The notes under the pieces were generated by a model. The model searched no databases and was not told where the DNA came from. It saw nothing but the letters and a program-made list of their open reading frames with translations. Position numbers and translations under genes: made by a program. 35,899 nt of DNA from a virus, in IMG/VR virus record IMGVR_UViG_3300025887_000069, positions 1 through 35,899 of that record. One strand, written 5' to 3'. Positions 7,973 through 18,400 of the stretch are shown piece after piece. Numbering within the stretch: the stretch's first letter is position 1; each line of letters opens with the position of its first letter.

Positions 7973-9064
7973 TTAGTTAGATGAAGTTACTGGCTTAACC
8001 AATAGTGCATTACGGTTCATGTAAAGAGCGTTACACTCTTCAAACAAAGTAATACCGCGACGATTATGCTCTTCCATAAACGCATACTTTTCCATACCCA
8101 TACTGTTTACATAATCCATAGTCTGTGAAGGACTATAAACAGTAGCAAACATATTCTCTGCACCTACAGGAATTAAGTAGCCTTTGTTAGTACCATTCAT
8201 TAGAGAGATACCACCAATACTATCTGCCATACGGATGTATGTAACACCAGTAAGTGAAGAAGTAAAGTGTCTACGCATGAATACTGATTCATCAGCAGAG
8301 AAGCCGCCACGATCACCAGCAAGTACTCGTAGGTCTAGAGTAGTGCTAGTGTTGATAGCAGCAATGCCACCCATCTTAGCTACTTCGTATGCAAATAGTT
8401 TGTCATACAAGTCACCACTACATACCATAGCCAATGAAGAGTAAGTTACACCAGCTTTCGCACAATCTTCTTGTAAAACATCTACTAGATCATTAATAAT
8501 CTTTTCTGATGTAGTACCACCCAGCAATAGGTCTTTAGCTGCTGCACGCGAAGCACCATAAACATCAGTGTAGAAGTTGTAAGAAGGTGCTGCACCATTG
8601 AATGTGTAGTTAGTATCTGTAGATAGTACTTTAGCAATAGACAACTCTTTAAAAGCTACCCATGCACTGTCCATCTTACGTGACATTTCAGATACACGTT
8701 CTGCGGTTGTGTAGAGATCATTAGAGAAAGGTTTACGCTTACCTGATACATCAGCAGGAGCTACATTAGCACTAATACCGTAAGAACCTGTACGGAACAA
8801 CTTCTCTTTAGCACTATCTTTACTAATACGTGCTGCACCTAGCTCATCAAAACGCTTACCTTCTGGCAACTGAATTGTCTCAGTTAATTCATCGTAAGCA
8901 ACTTTATCATTACTTACAGAAATCTTATCCATATTACCTAGCAAGAGTGCAGTTAGAAAGCCTGACTTGACAGATGACTTACGTGTAATACCTTCTGTTA
9001 CATCCTGTAACTCAAAAGAGTTCATCTCAGAACGTACAGCCTTATCAATTGGTTGAATACTCAT
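7973..9064 (-). CDS. Major capsid protein
   Basis: This 363-residue protein has the pattern of an HK97-fold major capsid protein. Residues ~25-80 form a basic N-arm ('GITRKSSVKSGFLTALLLGN') and E-loop region. A helical spine follows ('TTAERVSEMSRKMDSAWVAFKELS', about 120-143). The rest is strand-rich, with 'YLIPVGAENMFATVYSP' late and a C-terminal 'FEECNALYMNRNALLVKP'. No long N-terminal scaffold domain is present, which fits the separate scaffold gene upstream. Order protease, scaffold, decoration, capsid is standard. A terminator follows it. Confidence 0.85.
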   Translation of the reverse strand: MSIQPIDKAVRSEMNSFELQDVTEGITRKSSVKSGFLTALLLGNMDKISVSNDKVAYDELTETIQLPEGKRFDELGAARISKDSAKEKLFRTGSYGISANVAPADVSGKRKPFSNDLYTTAERVSEMSRKMDSAWVAFKELSIAKVLSTDTNYTFNGAAPSYNFYTDVYGASRAAAKDLLLGGTTSEKIINDLVDVLQEDCAKAGVTYSSLAMVCSGDLYDKLFAYEVAKMGGIAAINTSTTLDLRVLAGDRGGFSADESVFMRRHFTSSLTGVTYIRMADSIGGISLMNGTNKGYLIPVGAENMFATVYSPSQTMDYVNSMGMEKYAFMEEHNRRGITLFEECNALYMNRNALLVKPVTSSN

Positions 9065-9080
9065 ATTATTTTAATTCCTC

Positions 9081-9566
9081 TTATGCCAAGTATGAAGCGG
9101 CTGCATCAGCGGCTTGTTTAGTAGTTGTAATACGCTGTGCTTCTAATTGTGCTAGGAAAGCAGCTTGTGCCCCTGCATCTGCACCATTCCAGATAATACC
9201 TTCTTCTAGTACAGCAGCATCGCCTCGATATAGAACAGTCATCTTAGGAGCAGTACCACCTAGATCAGTGTCTTCATCATTGAAGCCTTTACCTTGATAG
9301 TTACCTACAGATAAAGCAACTACAGAACCATCTTTAAGTGGTGAACCACCTGTAGAGATGACTGTTGCAATAGTTTGTGCAACATAAGGTTCAAACTCTG
9401 ATGTGGTATCATTCCATATCATAGCAACACCAATATTATCAACCGTACCTGACGCACCTACGTCAACAGTGGCATAGTTAAAGTCAACTGCATTATCCAT
9501 AGCAAAAGAATCTTCTGCTGCAATCAACTCACTCAATAGTTTACGACTCGTAGAAACTGTTGGCAT
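9081..9566 (-). CDS. Head decoration protein-like
   Basis: A 161-residue, Ala/Gly/Thr-rich, strand-rich protein directly before the capsid gene. Segments 'GVAMIWNDTTSEFEPYVAQT' (46-65) and 'GGSPLKDGSVVALSVGNYQGKG' (73-94) resemble capsid-stabilising decoration proteins of the lambda gpD type. 'LYRGDAAVLEEGIIWNGAD' (112-130) is also found in that group. It would bind the outer surface of the expanded head. The C-terminus is a helix rich in Ala and Gln. The call uses order as well as pattern. Confidence 0.65.
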   Translation of the reverse strand: MPTVSTSRKLLSELIAAEDSFAMDNAVDFNYATVDVGASGTVDNIGVAMIWNDTTSEFEPYVAQTIATVISTGGSPLKDGSVVALSVGNYQGKGFNDEDTDLGGTAPKMTVLYRGDAAVLEEGIIWNGADAGAQAAFLAQLEAQRITTTKQAADAAASYLA

Positions 9567-9567
9567 A

Positions 9568-10224
9568 TTATTTAGCCTCCTTGTTTAATTCTTTTAGTTC
9601 TTCATTAATATTTAGAGATTTAGTAACAGCTTCCGCTTCACCATCTTCACCTAATTCACCAAACTTCTTATCAATGGCATCCTGCTTACTTGCAGACTTC
9701 TCTAGTGATTCTTTAGACTCTACCAACTCAGCGAATGCTTTAGTGATAGCTTCTTTTTCATCTACAGAGACACCTTGTAATACTTTAACAACATCTTCTG
9801 TATTACTTAGTTTAAACTTCTCTACTTCCGATGTAAGCTCTTGTGTCTCTTTGGCTTGCAACGCTTTTTTGAGGATTGCAATTTCATCTTGTGCTTCTTG
9901 TAAAGCATCTTTTTGTGCATCTGACATTTCGTTTCCTTTTGTCATAGTTTGCTCTTCCCCTGCATCACTCTTGACAGAGGAGAGGGAGTTGGTATCACTC
10001 TGTTGCTTTCGCAATGGAGAGAATATTTCGCCGTATCTTTCTAACTTAGCGGCTTGTTCTGGGGTGAGATCATCTTCTGTAGGTTGTTTTCCTGACTTAC
10101 ATAAGACAGTAGTTAGTCCCGATGCAGGCCCACCTTGAGATTCATCAGTCATTGATATTTCTGCTGTCTCTGGATCAAAATGTATGTTTTTTAATGAGCG
10201 TGTTGCTTTAGTGCTATTAGTCAT
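9568..10224 (-). CDS. Head scaffolding protein-like
   Basis: A 218-residue protein rich in Glu, Lys, Ala and Ser with no Trp. Residues ~95-200 read as a long coiled coil ('DAQKDALQEAQDEIAILKKA'). That suits an internal scaffold removed before packaging. It sits between the protease-like and decoration genes and overlaps the former by 8 bases. In-frame Met codons at residues 94 and 100 each follow purine-rich sites (GGGGAAGAG and AAAGGAAA). A short coiled-coil-only form may therefore be made, as in lambda C/Nu3-type nested scaffolds. Confidence 0.6.
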   Translation of the reverse strand: MTNSTKATRSLKNIHFDPETAEISMTDESQGGPASGLTTVLCKSGKQPTEDDLTPEQAAKLERYGEIFSPLRKQQSDTNSLSSVKSDAGEEQTMTKGNEMSDAQKDALQEAQDEIAILKKALQAKETQELTSEVEKFKLSNTEDVVKVLQGVSVDEKEAITKAFAELVESKESLEKSASKQDAIDKKFGELGEDGEAEAVTKSLNINEELKELNKEAK

Positions 10225-10969
10225 TAATTAATTCCTCTATATTAGCTAAAGCTCCAATAGAAGGGGCGTTTAGTTCATTAGTTTTCTTATCTTCCCATGC
10301 TTCTTTATTATGCCATTTTGCTGTAATCAAAGGAGTACCTGCTTTTACGGTAGTATCTCCTATCTTAGCATCTACCTCCTGAACCCAAGCACGTTGCCAT
10401 GAGAATACATTAGTCTTGTGTAGGTGGAATAATCCAGCTTGCATTTGACCTTTATCTATTAGCTTATTAGCACTATCTACCATACCCCTGATAGCTTCTA
10501 TATCTGCCGTATCTCCATGTAAGTCTGTATAACCCGCTGGTATATACATAGGCTCAATAGAGATCATCTGTTCATCATCGAACTGCTTAATAATGACTTC
10601 ATGCTCATCTTTCTTAAAGAAGTTTTTAAGTACTTTAAGCACAGACTTTTCTACATCAGTTTCACCTGTAGGTACGTCCTTCCACTCTGTCAGTTTAGTA
10701 ACAAAACTAGCTTCTTCTTCTACAAGAGTAACTACGTTATCTACATAAGTGTAAGCAATTTTAAATTGACAATACTTCTCTTTAGGTGCATACCATAATG
10801 TAAAGTAAACATACTCATCATCATGATCTTCGTAGTAAGCCCACTCTTTGTAATCATTTACTTCAAATACATATTCGATGGACTCTCGAATTAACCTTAC
10901 TTTATCTTGTGCAGTGTTCTTAGTAATACTAACTGCATCTTGTTTAACGAATAAATCTTTTAAGTTCAT
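10217..10969 (-). CDS. XkdF-like putative prohead protease
   Basis: This 250-residue protein matches the phage XkdF pattern in its second half: 'MISIEPMYIPAGYTDLHGDTADIEAIRGMV', then 'QAGLFHLHKTNVFSWQRAWV', 'IGDTTVKAGTPLITAKWHN' and 'NAPSIGALANIEEL'. XkdF proteins are thought to be serine proteases processing head proteins. His residues at 'HGD' and 'HLH' are candidate catalytic positions, but I cannot place a triad with confidence. The first 120 residues are a separate acidic domain rich in Tyr. The gene lies between portal and scaffold, the usual place for head proteases. Confidence 0.65.
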   Translation of the reverse strand: MNLKDLFVKQDAVSITKNTAQDKVRLIRESIEYVFEVNDYKEWAYYEDHDDEYVYFTLWYAPKEKYCQFKIAYTYVDNVVTLVEEEASFVTKLTEWKDVPTGETDVEKSVLKVLKNFFKKDEHEVIIKQFDDEQMISIEPMYIPAGYTDLHGDTADIEAIRGMVDSANKLIDKGQMQAGLFHLHKTNVFSWQRAWVQEVDAKIGDTTVKAGTPLITAKWHNKEAWEDKKTNELNAPSIGALANIEELIND

Positions 10970-10977
10970 ATTATTTC

Positions 10978-12474
10978 CTATGCAGCGTTTTCATTATTTG
11001 TATCACTACCTGCTCCGTCTTTTTGTGAATCACCATTACCACTACCTTCGTTGTACTTACCCATAGCAGCTTCTAAGTCTATCTCCTCAATACCTTCTAA
11101 TGGTAATCCCATCCACTCATACAGCTTTTCTAATCCAGCTTTAGTCATAATGCCGCCACTAGCTAAACGGGATGCACCTTTGGTTAAGGAGTCTATGTCA
11201 GGCTTGGTAGGATCATCTGCCTCAAAGTAAGGCATATCTTTCCAATCTACTTCCATACCATTAGCTTCTAGTATCATTGGAAGTAATTGATTATTGATAA
11301 CATCTGTTATCCACATAATTAGGCGTTGTACATAATAATCATGTGTTGACATTTGATTAGATGATAAAGCATTAGAGCCATGTCCATTTTGACCTAGTAG
11401 TTTAAAACCAGCTCCGAATACATTATATATACTCTTCTTCTTTATCTCTATAATTTCAGATGTTTTGTATTGCTTGCCACCACCATCTATACCTTTCTGC
11501 TCAAAGTCATACATCTTGGTTTTACTTTGAGCATCTACATCACTAGCTAGGACTATTAAGTTACCCTTAGCGTTTTGTATATTAGATGCGTTCTCTATGA
11601 TAGATAGGTATTGCTGGTAGTCATCTGGAAACTCTTCTGGATTAGATGCTTTCTCCATTAACTCTAAAGGCATGTAGATAATACCTACGCCGCCTAAATC
11701 CTTACTAACACCAATAAGTTCATACTGTTCAATTAACTTCTTCTCAGAATAAGCATCATAACAATAGAATAATGGGCTATAACCTTGTGGGTTATTATCA
11801 GCAGGATTAAACCTAAAATGGAGTAATCTACTAGAAGGTATAAATGTATACTTACTATCTTTGTAGTAACCTTTACTCACATCAGAGTAAGATATCTTCC
11901 CAGCCTTATAATCACCTAATGTGCTTTCACGTTGAGCTAACTTCATAGGCTTCTGAACAACACCCTTTAAGTCTCGTCCGTTCTTATCCCAAGCCCATCC
12001 ATAAGTACTGGATTGTGTTCTAGGGGCTAATTTCTTTAAGACCACTTTACCTTTGTATTGTCCGTAGTCTCTCACTTCTAATACTGGATTGATTAGCGCA
12101 TAGCCGTGTATTAGGCAAGAAGTGGCATTCTGCATTGCCTCTAGCCACGTACCTTGTGATATATTCCGTAGGGTATAATTTAGAAAGTCAGCTACTTCTA
12201 CGGCTTTTTTATTCTTAGACCTAGCTTTAACCTTACCTTGTTCTAATGCAGGAAGTGTTTTAACTAAGATACTATCAACAGCATCGGCTACATCAGCATC
12301 ATTCATCATTTCCTTAAAGGTGCAAGGTAAGTGGGCTGGATGTAACTCTTGCTTTTTCTGTTGCTTAATTAATCCAAAACCATCTACTATGTAAGGTTGC
12401 CCTACCTCTTTAGGTAATCTAGATAGGTCTGCTGAGGTTTTTTTAGACTCTGCTTTATTAATATTCTCAGTCAT
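10978..12474 (-). CDS. Portal protein
   Basis: A 498-residue protein located between terminase and protease genes. It contains portal-like features: 'ADAVDSILVKTLPALEQGKVKAR' (61-83), 'YALINPVLEV', a 'FIPSSRLLHFRFNPADNNPQGYSPL' segment near 210-235, and the long helix 'YVQRLIMWITDVINNQLLPMIL' near 385-405. The last feature is typical of Mu gp29/DUF935-like portals. Twelve copies form the DNA channel at one capsid vertex and dock the terminase. The C-terminal 35 residues are a low-complexity Gly/Asn/Ser tail. Family subtype is uncertain; the portal role is well supported by position. Confidence 0.8.
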   Translation of the reverse strand: MTENINKAESKKTSADLSRLPKEVGQPYIVDGFGLIKQQKKQELHPAHLPCTFKEMMNDADVADAVDSILVKTLPALEQGKVKARSKNKKAVEVADFLNYTLRNISQGTWLEAMQNATSCLIHGYALINPVLEVRDYGQYKGKVVLKKLAPRTQSSTYGWAWDKNGRDLKGVVQKPMKLAQRESTLGDYKAGKISYSDVSKGYYKDSKYTFIPSSRLLHFRFNPADNNPQGYSPLFYCYDAYSEKKLIEQYELIGVSKDLGGVGIIYMPLELMEKASNPEEFPDDYQQYLSIIENASNIQNAKGNLIVLASDVDAQSKTKMYDFEQKGIDGGGKQYKTSEIIEIKKKSIYNVFGAGFKLLGQNGHGSNALSSNQMSTHDYYVQRLIMWITDVINNQLLPMILEANGMEVDWKDMPYFEADDPTKPDIDSLTKGASRLASGGIMTKAGLEKLYEWMGLPLEGIEEIDLEAAMGKYNEGSGNGDSQKDGAGSDTNNENAA

Positions 12475-12485
12475 TTAAAACCTTC

Positions 12486-12854
12486 TTATTTTTTATTCTT
12501 AGAGGTACGGCCTGCTTTCTTAGTTTTAGATTCAGATACAGGAGCTTCTTCTTTAATTTCTTGTTTTGGCTCTGGAGTAGGTTTAGCTTTTATAATAACT
12601 TCTTCTTTCTTCTCTACTTTAACTTTATCGCTGGGATCAGAGCCTTCTTTATATCCTACCCACTTACCTTGCATAGTACTTTGGTAGTTTCTCATGGGGA
12701 TATCTACTAATAAATCTTCACCTTTAGCTACCTTATAACCTTCATCATGTGCTTCTTGAATTGCTTCAAAGAATAAACGTTCTAGTTTAAAGCCGCTACC
12801 ACGTGAGATAATTTCAATACGATTGTTTTCTTCGTTCTTAATAATTGGATTCAA
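12486..12854 (-). CDS. Small protein between terminase and portal, Lys/Glu-rich tail
   Basis: A 122-residue protein. The first ~75 residues look folded ('GFKLERLFFEAIQEAHDEGYKVAKG', 'MQGKWVGYKEGS'). The last 50 are a low-complexity run of Lys, Glu, Pro and Ser, ending 'KKAGRTSKNKK'. The basic end might contact DNA or the portal. Similar tails occur in minor head proteins. I do not recognise a named family; its place suggests a role in packaging or head maturation. Confidence 0.5.
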   Translation of the reverse strand: MNPIIKNEENNRIEIISRGSGFKLERLFFEAIQEAHDEGYKVAKGEDLLVDIPMRNYQSTMQGKWVGYKEGSDPSDKVKVEKKEEVIIKAKPTPEPKQEIKEEAPVSESKTKKAGRTSKNKK

Positions 12855-12866
12855 TTTATATTCCTC

Positions 12867-14465
12867 TTAAAGTCTTCTTGATGATAATAGATCAGAAGCT
12901 AATGTTTTATATTTAGATAAGTTTGCGAAATGTGGAGTTTTATATGTTTTAGTCTGACAGGCTGTATTGAATGCACTTGATGTAGCATCCACCCAATCAT
13001 CTCGTCTAGACGTACTACTTTTCTTATCTGGGTCAAAGTTCTCTAGCTCTTTTAGATATAATTCCATAGTAGCTTTATTAGGGAAACTCTCTGGTACTAT
13101 GTACACTAATCCATTAGAGCAAGCATTGCAGAAAGGTTGAAAGTCTTTCAACTTCTTATCTGCTGTATTATTAGGAGTCTTATCTGAAACAACTCTTATA
13201 CCGTTCTCTACAAGTTTAGCTAATGTATAAGTATGGTCTGTTATACCAGAAGCGTTATCCTTAGTTAGTACAGTAGTTGTATCTTCCCCATCATGTTGTG
13301 CTTGAGCTAATATCAGATTATCTCTTGCTCCAGCTAGGTGTCTAAATCTGCCATATATCCTCTCAGACTCCTTCTTATCTCTCTGATCTGGATCGAAACA
13401 ACTTGGAGCATAATTACCTATAAGCCAATAAAACCCCTGATGATCTTTTAGTATTTCAGGAGATGCTGCTGTATAGTTAGCAGAAGGGTTCTCCTTAGAT
13501 ACTTCTGTATATCCTTTATCCCAAGCTCTATATCTTTTACAATCTAAAGGTATATCTGATATACGTTTAACTTTACTATCATCTTCTCCAAACACCCACT
13601 CTCTTCTCCAGAGAGAAGCACCTTTAGGTCTTGAATACCAGTTGCCCCATAGTTGAGTATCACGTTCATGATCTGGTAAGTTATTAAGTTCTGATAGGTA
13701 AGCTGTATTCTGCTTTAAACCTAATGGATTATCAAATATATTAAAGAATACAAATGTAAATGTCTTAGGTCTAACGTAAGTTCTTCCTGTTTCAGATGTA
13801 GGGTCATCTACCCATACCGCATCTGTATGGTGTTCTTGAAAGTACTCTTCTGAATCACCAAATATTACTTCATCATCTTTAATGATGAAATGTCTTATGA
13901 CACCTACCTTATCTGGATCAGGAAGCCCTTTCTCGTCTAGGAAGTACTCTACCCAAGGCAAGCACCAAGAGTCAGGGTCGGGGTTTAATGTGCCAACCAT
14001 GAAGCTATCTGTTTGTGCTTTTGATCGTAAACAAGTCATAAGGAAAGTAACTTGTTCTTGTGAGAATTTGTTTATTTCATCAAATGCAATTAATGTCTGA
14101 CCTGAACCCCGATAACTTTCTTTATCTTGTTCATATTGCATGTGCCTGTACTGTACTTGTGCCCCAGATGGGAACTTCCAAGTCATGCTAGATGGAAAAC
14201 CCTTGCCTTTAAATAAAGGATACATGCTCTGTGCTTTATCCCACAGACCAGAAGATTGCATAATCTCCGAGTACGTTCTACGGAAGTAAACAGCTCTGAA
14301 CTCTGGATCATTATAGAAAGGCAGAGGTATCATAGAAAGCAATTCTGACTTACCTCCAAAACGGCTACCACCCCATAGCATGAAATCTACCTTACCTAAG
14401 AGGCTAAAGGCTAGTGCTTGTTTCCCCTCTTGAGGTTTGATATCTTTCCACGACTTATAGGACAT
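12867..14465 (-). CDS. Large terminase subunit (packaging ATPase-nuclease)
   Basis: A 532-residue protein with a Walker A motif 'GGSRFGGKS' at residues 32-40 and a Walker B 'LIAFDE' at 125-130. A motif-III-like 'MVGTLNPDPDS' lies at 156-166. The nuclease domain begins near 'YRAWDKGY', where Asp316 is the likely first metal ligand, and an acidic 'RRDDWVDATSSAF' near 505-515 provides later ones. It pumps DNA into the prohead and cuts the concatemer. The small subunit candidate is directly upstream, portal follows downstream. All key motifs look intact. Confidence 0.92.
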   Translation of the reverse strand: MSYKSWKDIKPQEGKQALAFSLLGKVDFMLWGGSRFGGKSELLSMIPLPFYNDPEFRAVYFRRTYSEIMQSSGLWDKAQSMYPLFKGKGFPSSMTWKFPSGAQVQYRHMQYEQDKESYRGSGQTLIAFDEINKFSQEQVTFLMTCLRSKAQTDSFMVGTLNPDPDSWCLPWVEYFLDEKGLPDPDKVGVIRHFIIKDDEVIFGDSEEYFQEHHTDAVWVDDPTSETGRTYVRPKTFTFVFFNIFDNPLGLKQNTAYLSELNNLPDHERDTQLWGNWYSRPKGASLWRREWVFGEDDSKVKRISDIPLDCKRYRAWDKGYTEVSKENPSANYTAASPEILKDHQGFYWLIGNYAPSCFDPDQRDKKESERIYGRFRHLAGARDNLILAQAQHDGEDTTTVLTKDNASGITDHTYTLAKLVENGIRVVSDKTPNNTADKKLKDFQPFCNACSNGLVYIVPESFPNKATMELYLKELENFDPDKKSSTSRRDDWVDATSSAFNTACQTKTYKTPHFANLSKYKTLASDLLSSRRL

Positions 14466-14477
14466 ATTTAACTCTTA

Positions 14478-14891
14478 TTATTTAACTGCTTTTAAGTGAC
14501 CGCTCATATCTGGTGCATCTTCTTTATTCTCCTCTTTAGGAGAACCGCCACCTGAGACTTTCTTCTTATCCTGAGCCTTCTTATATTCGAATATATCAGC
14601 TTGAATCTCTACACCTATTAACTCTTTAAAACAATTAAAGCTTAGTTTAGGATCAAACATCTTATTTTCTACTACTTTCTTTTCACCTGTAACATCATCA
14701 AACTCTTCTGAATAAGGTTGCATACTATCTCTGGCTAATTGTTCAATAGCATCAAAGTAGGATTGCTTACGTTTACCTAGATATTGTAATACTTGAGTGT
14801 TGGTCATTCTTTTGTTGCGAACACCTTTAGTCCTACCATTAGGATTGCCACTCTTACCTTTCTGGAATTGACCTTTATTCTTATCAGTCAT
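14478..14891 (-). CDS. Small terminase subunit-like (DUF5681 N-terminus)
   Basis: I choose the ATG at 14891 (MTDKNKGQFQKG) because a GGTGGG stretch precedes it; a further ATG at 14903 adds four residues and overlaps the preceding gene more. The start 'FQKGKSGNPNGRTKGVRNKR' is the DUF5681 motif, often found in terminase small subunits or packaging-site proteins. It is basic and fits DNA binding. A helical middle ('KQSYFDAIEQLARDSM') could drive ring formation. It lies immediately before the large subunit gene. The acidic C-terminus may contact it. Confidence 0.65.
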   Translation of the reverse strand: MTDKNKGQFQKGKSGNPNGRTKGVRNKRMTNTQVLQYLGKRKQSYFDAIEQLARDSMQPYSEEFDDVTGEKKVVENKMFDPKLSFNCFKELIGVEIQADIFEYKKAQDKKKVSGGGSPKEENKEDAPDMSGHLKAVK

Positions 14892-15225
14892 ACACCCACC
14901 CATCTTTAACTTTTATTTCAACTATATTATCCGGATCTTCTATCTTCTGGCTCGTAGTAGTATTCCTAAACTCCACTCCTAATACATAATCACCTCTAGT
15001 AATATTTGTCTCTGTACCTGTGAGAGTGATTACAAAAGCATCTTCTGCTATATTCTTAGTAGTGACTTCCCTGTCTACGCTTCCGGCGATTACTTTAGTT
15101 GTCTTATTTCTTAATTGAATATGACAAGTCCAATCTGTTAAATCTGTAATTTGTACACCATCTATCTTTAATATAGACTTGAATGATTTAGTGCTTTGTT
15201 TAACAACTACTATTTGTTTCGACAT
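14884..15225 (-). CDS. Strand-rich virion-associated protein, fibre neighbour
   Basis: A 113-residue, Thr/Val/Ile-rich protein likely to form an immunoglobulin-like or BppU-N-like beta sandwich: 'DLTDWTCHIQLRN', 'DAFVITLTGTETNITRGDYVLGVEF', 'IVEIKVKDGWVYD'. Proteins of this look often accompany receptor-binding fibres. It overlaps the genes on both sides by 8-26 bases, so translation is coupled. Function is not established; it might be a fibre attachment or adaptor domain encoded as a separate protein. Confidence 0.5.
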   Translation of the reverse strand: MSKQIVVVKQSTKSFKSILKIDGVQITDLTDWTCHIQLRNKTTKVIAGSVDREVTTKNIAEDAFVITLTGTETNITRGDYVLGVEFRNTTTSQKIEDPDNIVEIKVKDGWVYD

Positions 15226-15436
15226 TCTCTGTTATTCCTTCTACGGTAAGATCATCTTCTAAAACTTCTGTTATTATTTCTATAGTCTCAGAAGTGATCT
15301 CTATGTCATCGACAGCAGCTTCTACTACAATTTCTTCTGTTATTACATTAAACTCCACAGAATCTACAGGTTCAAAGTAATTATTAACTTGCCCCACTTG
15401 AGCATTATTTAACGCTGGAGGTAGTATCATAATCAA
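15200..15436 (-). CDS. Small very acidic protein, unknown
   Basis: A 78-residue protein with an extreme run of Glu, Asp, Ile, Val and Thr in its second half ('TEEIVVEAAVDDIEITSETI'), ending in a lone Cys ('ETNSSC'). It overlaps its neighbours at both ends (four bases with the large fibre gene), in a tightly coupled group. The alternating acidic/hydrophobic pattern could form a beta structure on the fibre. No family is recognised. Confidence 0.4.
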   Translation of the reverse strand: MIMILPPALNNAQVGQVNNYFEPVDSVEFNVITEEIVVEAAVDDIEITSETIEIITEVLEDDLTVEGITENVETNSSC

Positions 15437-18400
15437 TTGTAACCTGTAGCCTGTAGGAGATTAGTAGGATTATTACTTGAATCAACAGCATTTATTCTTC
15501 TTATTTCTGTTAATCCATCTGCACTTCTTAGTGAAATGTAGTAGGCTTCTGGTTGCTCTACACGAGTAGTACCATCTGCGCCAAAGTAATAAGTAGGGTT
15601 ATTGTGATTAGCTAATATCTCATCTATGTCAGATTGAATACTTACTAAGCCTGTCACATCCGCTGTGAGCCAATTTCCCTGATTCCCTTGTAACTCATTA
15701 GTATCTTCTAGTATAAGAGATACAGACGTATTATCTGGCTCTACATAAGCAGAACCTAATAAAGCATTATCTGTACCTCTCATGTCTGTATTAGTAGTTA
15801 CTGTATCCACTAAGGCTACGTTAGCTACTACGTCAGTAGAAGGATTGAAATCATTTAAAGCTGTAATATCAGCAGTAGTAGCTAAACTAGATACATCTAT
15901 AGCATCAACACTGGTTTGTGTAGCTCTTGAGCTTATAGCTGCATCTAAGTATTGATCTACTAAAGCTTTAATATCTGTTATTTGAGAATTATTAGCATTA
16001 TATAGTCTATCGTTAGGAACCCATATAATAGTAGCAGAATCATCTGCAATAATAGAATCGCCTAAATAATGTGACCATATACCATTTATAATAGTTAACT
16101 CAGAACCTATTTTAGCATTTTTTATCTTTAATCTGCCTTGAAGTTCAATATTATACTCATCTGGTTTATAGACTAAGCCTAGTGCATCATATATTAATGC
16201 TCCCTGCTCTGTAGTGTTAACCCAACGCCACCAAGCAATACCTCTACGACAATCGAATATATCATTACTATCATTGATATTAACTTCTACATCCGTGAGA
16301 TTAGCTGTTAATTCACCACCATTTGAGCTGTCTACTAGACTACCATCTAAACCTACAACACCATCGAAGATCATGTTATTGTGTATTTCATCATCTTCTT
16401 GTGAATCAATAGCAATAATGCCATTTTCTGTCAACACAGTGAATATTCTAAGAGGAAGTTTAGCTAGTTTACCTGATTGCCAATTAGCCTTTATAAGTAT
16501 AGTATCTCCTACTTCATTAGTAGCGTCTAGTTCTATATCAAAACTATAACCACTACCTCCTGATACGATACTGTTGTCAATTAATTCTGGAACTGTAATT
16601 ATATCATCTACTATAGTTGATTTAGAATAGTTTATAACTACTACTCTAGTATCATCTATGATGTTAGGTAAGTTTATTGGTACAGGCTCAAGTTCAGCTT
16701 GCCATAAGTAAGTATTATCACAAGGAGCAATAAAGCTAATATCTGTCAAGTACCCTGTTTCTATAGGATTGGATATTTTCTCAACCTTTACCCTGAAATA
16801 TGAATCAGTTGTAAGAGATAACCCTTGAGCATCATAATCGTTTTGTATATTAACTAGAGTATAAGGTTTGTATGTAGGAGGCTCAGTAGTTCCTTTTAAC
16901 CATAATTTATACTCAACTTCAAAATAGTTAGTAAGGAAGCCGCTAATACTAATTGCAGTAGGCCTACCAAAAGCTGTTAGTGTATTAGATTTAGTTTGTA
17001 CAGAAGTCCCTATATCAGCATATATACGGTCACTGGAATACTTAATACTGTTTTCATCGCCACTGATAAAACCAGAATCATTACTATCAGGATGAGGTTT
17101 AAAATGAACACTACATTCAGTTTTATCAGCTACAGTATATACGACACTACTGTTCATACCCCTGCCAGACCTAAGCGTCCTACCCTGCATGTGACAGAAG
17201 TTAAACTCAGTATTATCTTCTGCTGAATTACCTACATTTGTATCATTAGGTGACTCAATATTATTGAACTGCCATCCTAATGGGGAGAATATATCAAAAT
17301 CTTTATCAGTGCTGTTAGACTCCCCATTAAACAACATCCTATCAACTACGCCTGAACTACTACCACCTAGTCTAAATATTCTTGTAAAAGATGTACCAAT
17401 TGGAATAATGAATTGACTGTCTTTTGAACCTATCTGCCAAGTACCGGCTTGTATATCAAATAAGTATGAAGCCCTATTACTCCAATCTACGCTCCCTATG
17501 TAGGTGATAGTGCGTACATCATAATTACCTGCAAAAGAGTTATAAATAACAGCAGATGGTACATTATCTCCTATTTTATAACTATCAGACCATTCTAGGT
17601 GTAGAACCCCTGACACTCCTCCTGCAAAGGATATAGAAGGACACCCACTACAGAAACTTTTTACAGTGCCTTCACCTTTTTCTAAATAAAACCTGACTCT
17701 ACTAAATGTAGAATTGTATGGTGTAATAGCTCTACACTCAGCTATCCCATTGAAAGCAACCCTGCTGTTTTTGAAAACCTCAGCAGATGAATTATTGTTA
17801 GTTTGAAACAATATATAATCTTGTGAATCTATGTCCCCAATAGTAAGTTTTGTGTTGACAGAGGTATTAACTCCTATCCAGTCCCACAGACCTACTATAT
17901 GTTTTGAAAATTCATTCATGATTGTACTAGAAGGACTATCTACAATACACCAATTAGCTAAGTAATCCATGCGACAAGAAAAACTTGAAGGTACGGATGG
18001 TTCAATAATGGTGCAATTACCTGTACCTGTTATCTCACCAGCTATGACAGTTAAACTACTACCTCCAAATTCCATGAAGATATTATTACATTTAATACCA
18101 CCATTAGGTATTTTACCGTTTACCCCATCTCCAAATACAACATCGCCACTGGCGTTATCGTAAGTAAAATGCTGACCTCTATGATCTGCCCTAATATTTA
18201 CTAAGTCTGGGAGTTGTGTCCACCTTTCATCAACACCTACTATCAAGCTGCCAATTTTAGAAGGCCTGTTACCTTCTGAATCTACAGGAACATTTACTGT
18301 TATATTTGCAGTTACTCCATCTCCCGTGCCTAATAATATCTTCCTACCATCTAGTTCTAATGTTGCATTAGATGAGTCTAGTGTACTGGTCAGTGGGACT

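Noticed and set aside
9560-10138. Plus-strand 192-residue frame opposite the scaffold gene
   Set aside because: Ser/Ala/Cys-rich shadow produced by the Glu/Ala/Lys-rich coiled-coil codons on the other strand.
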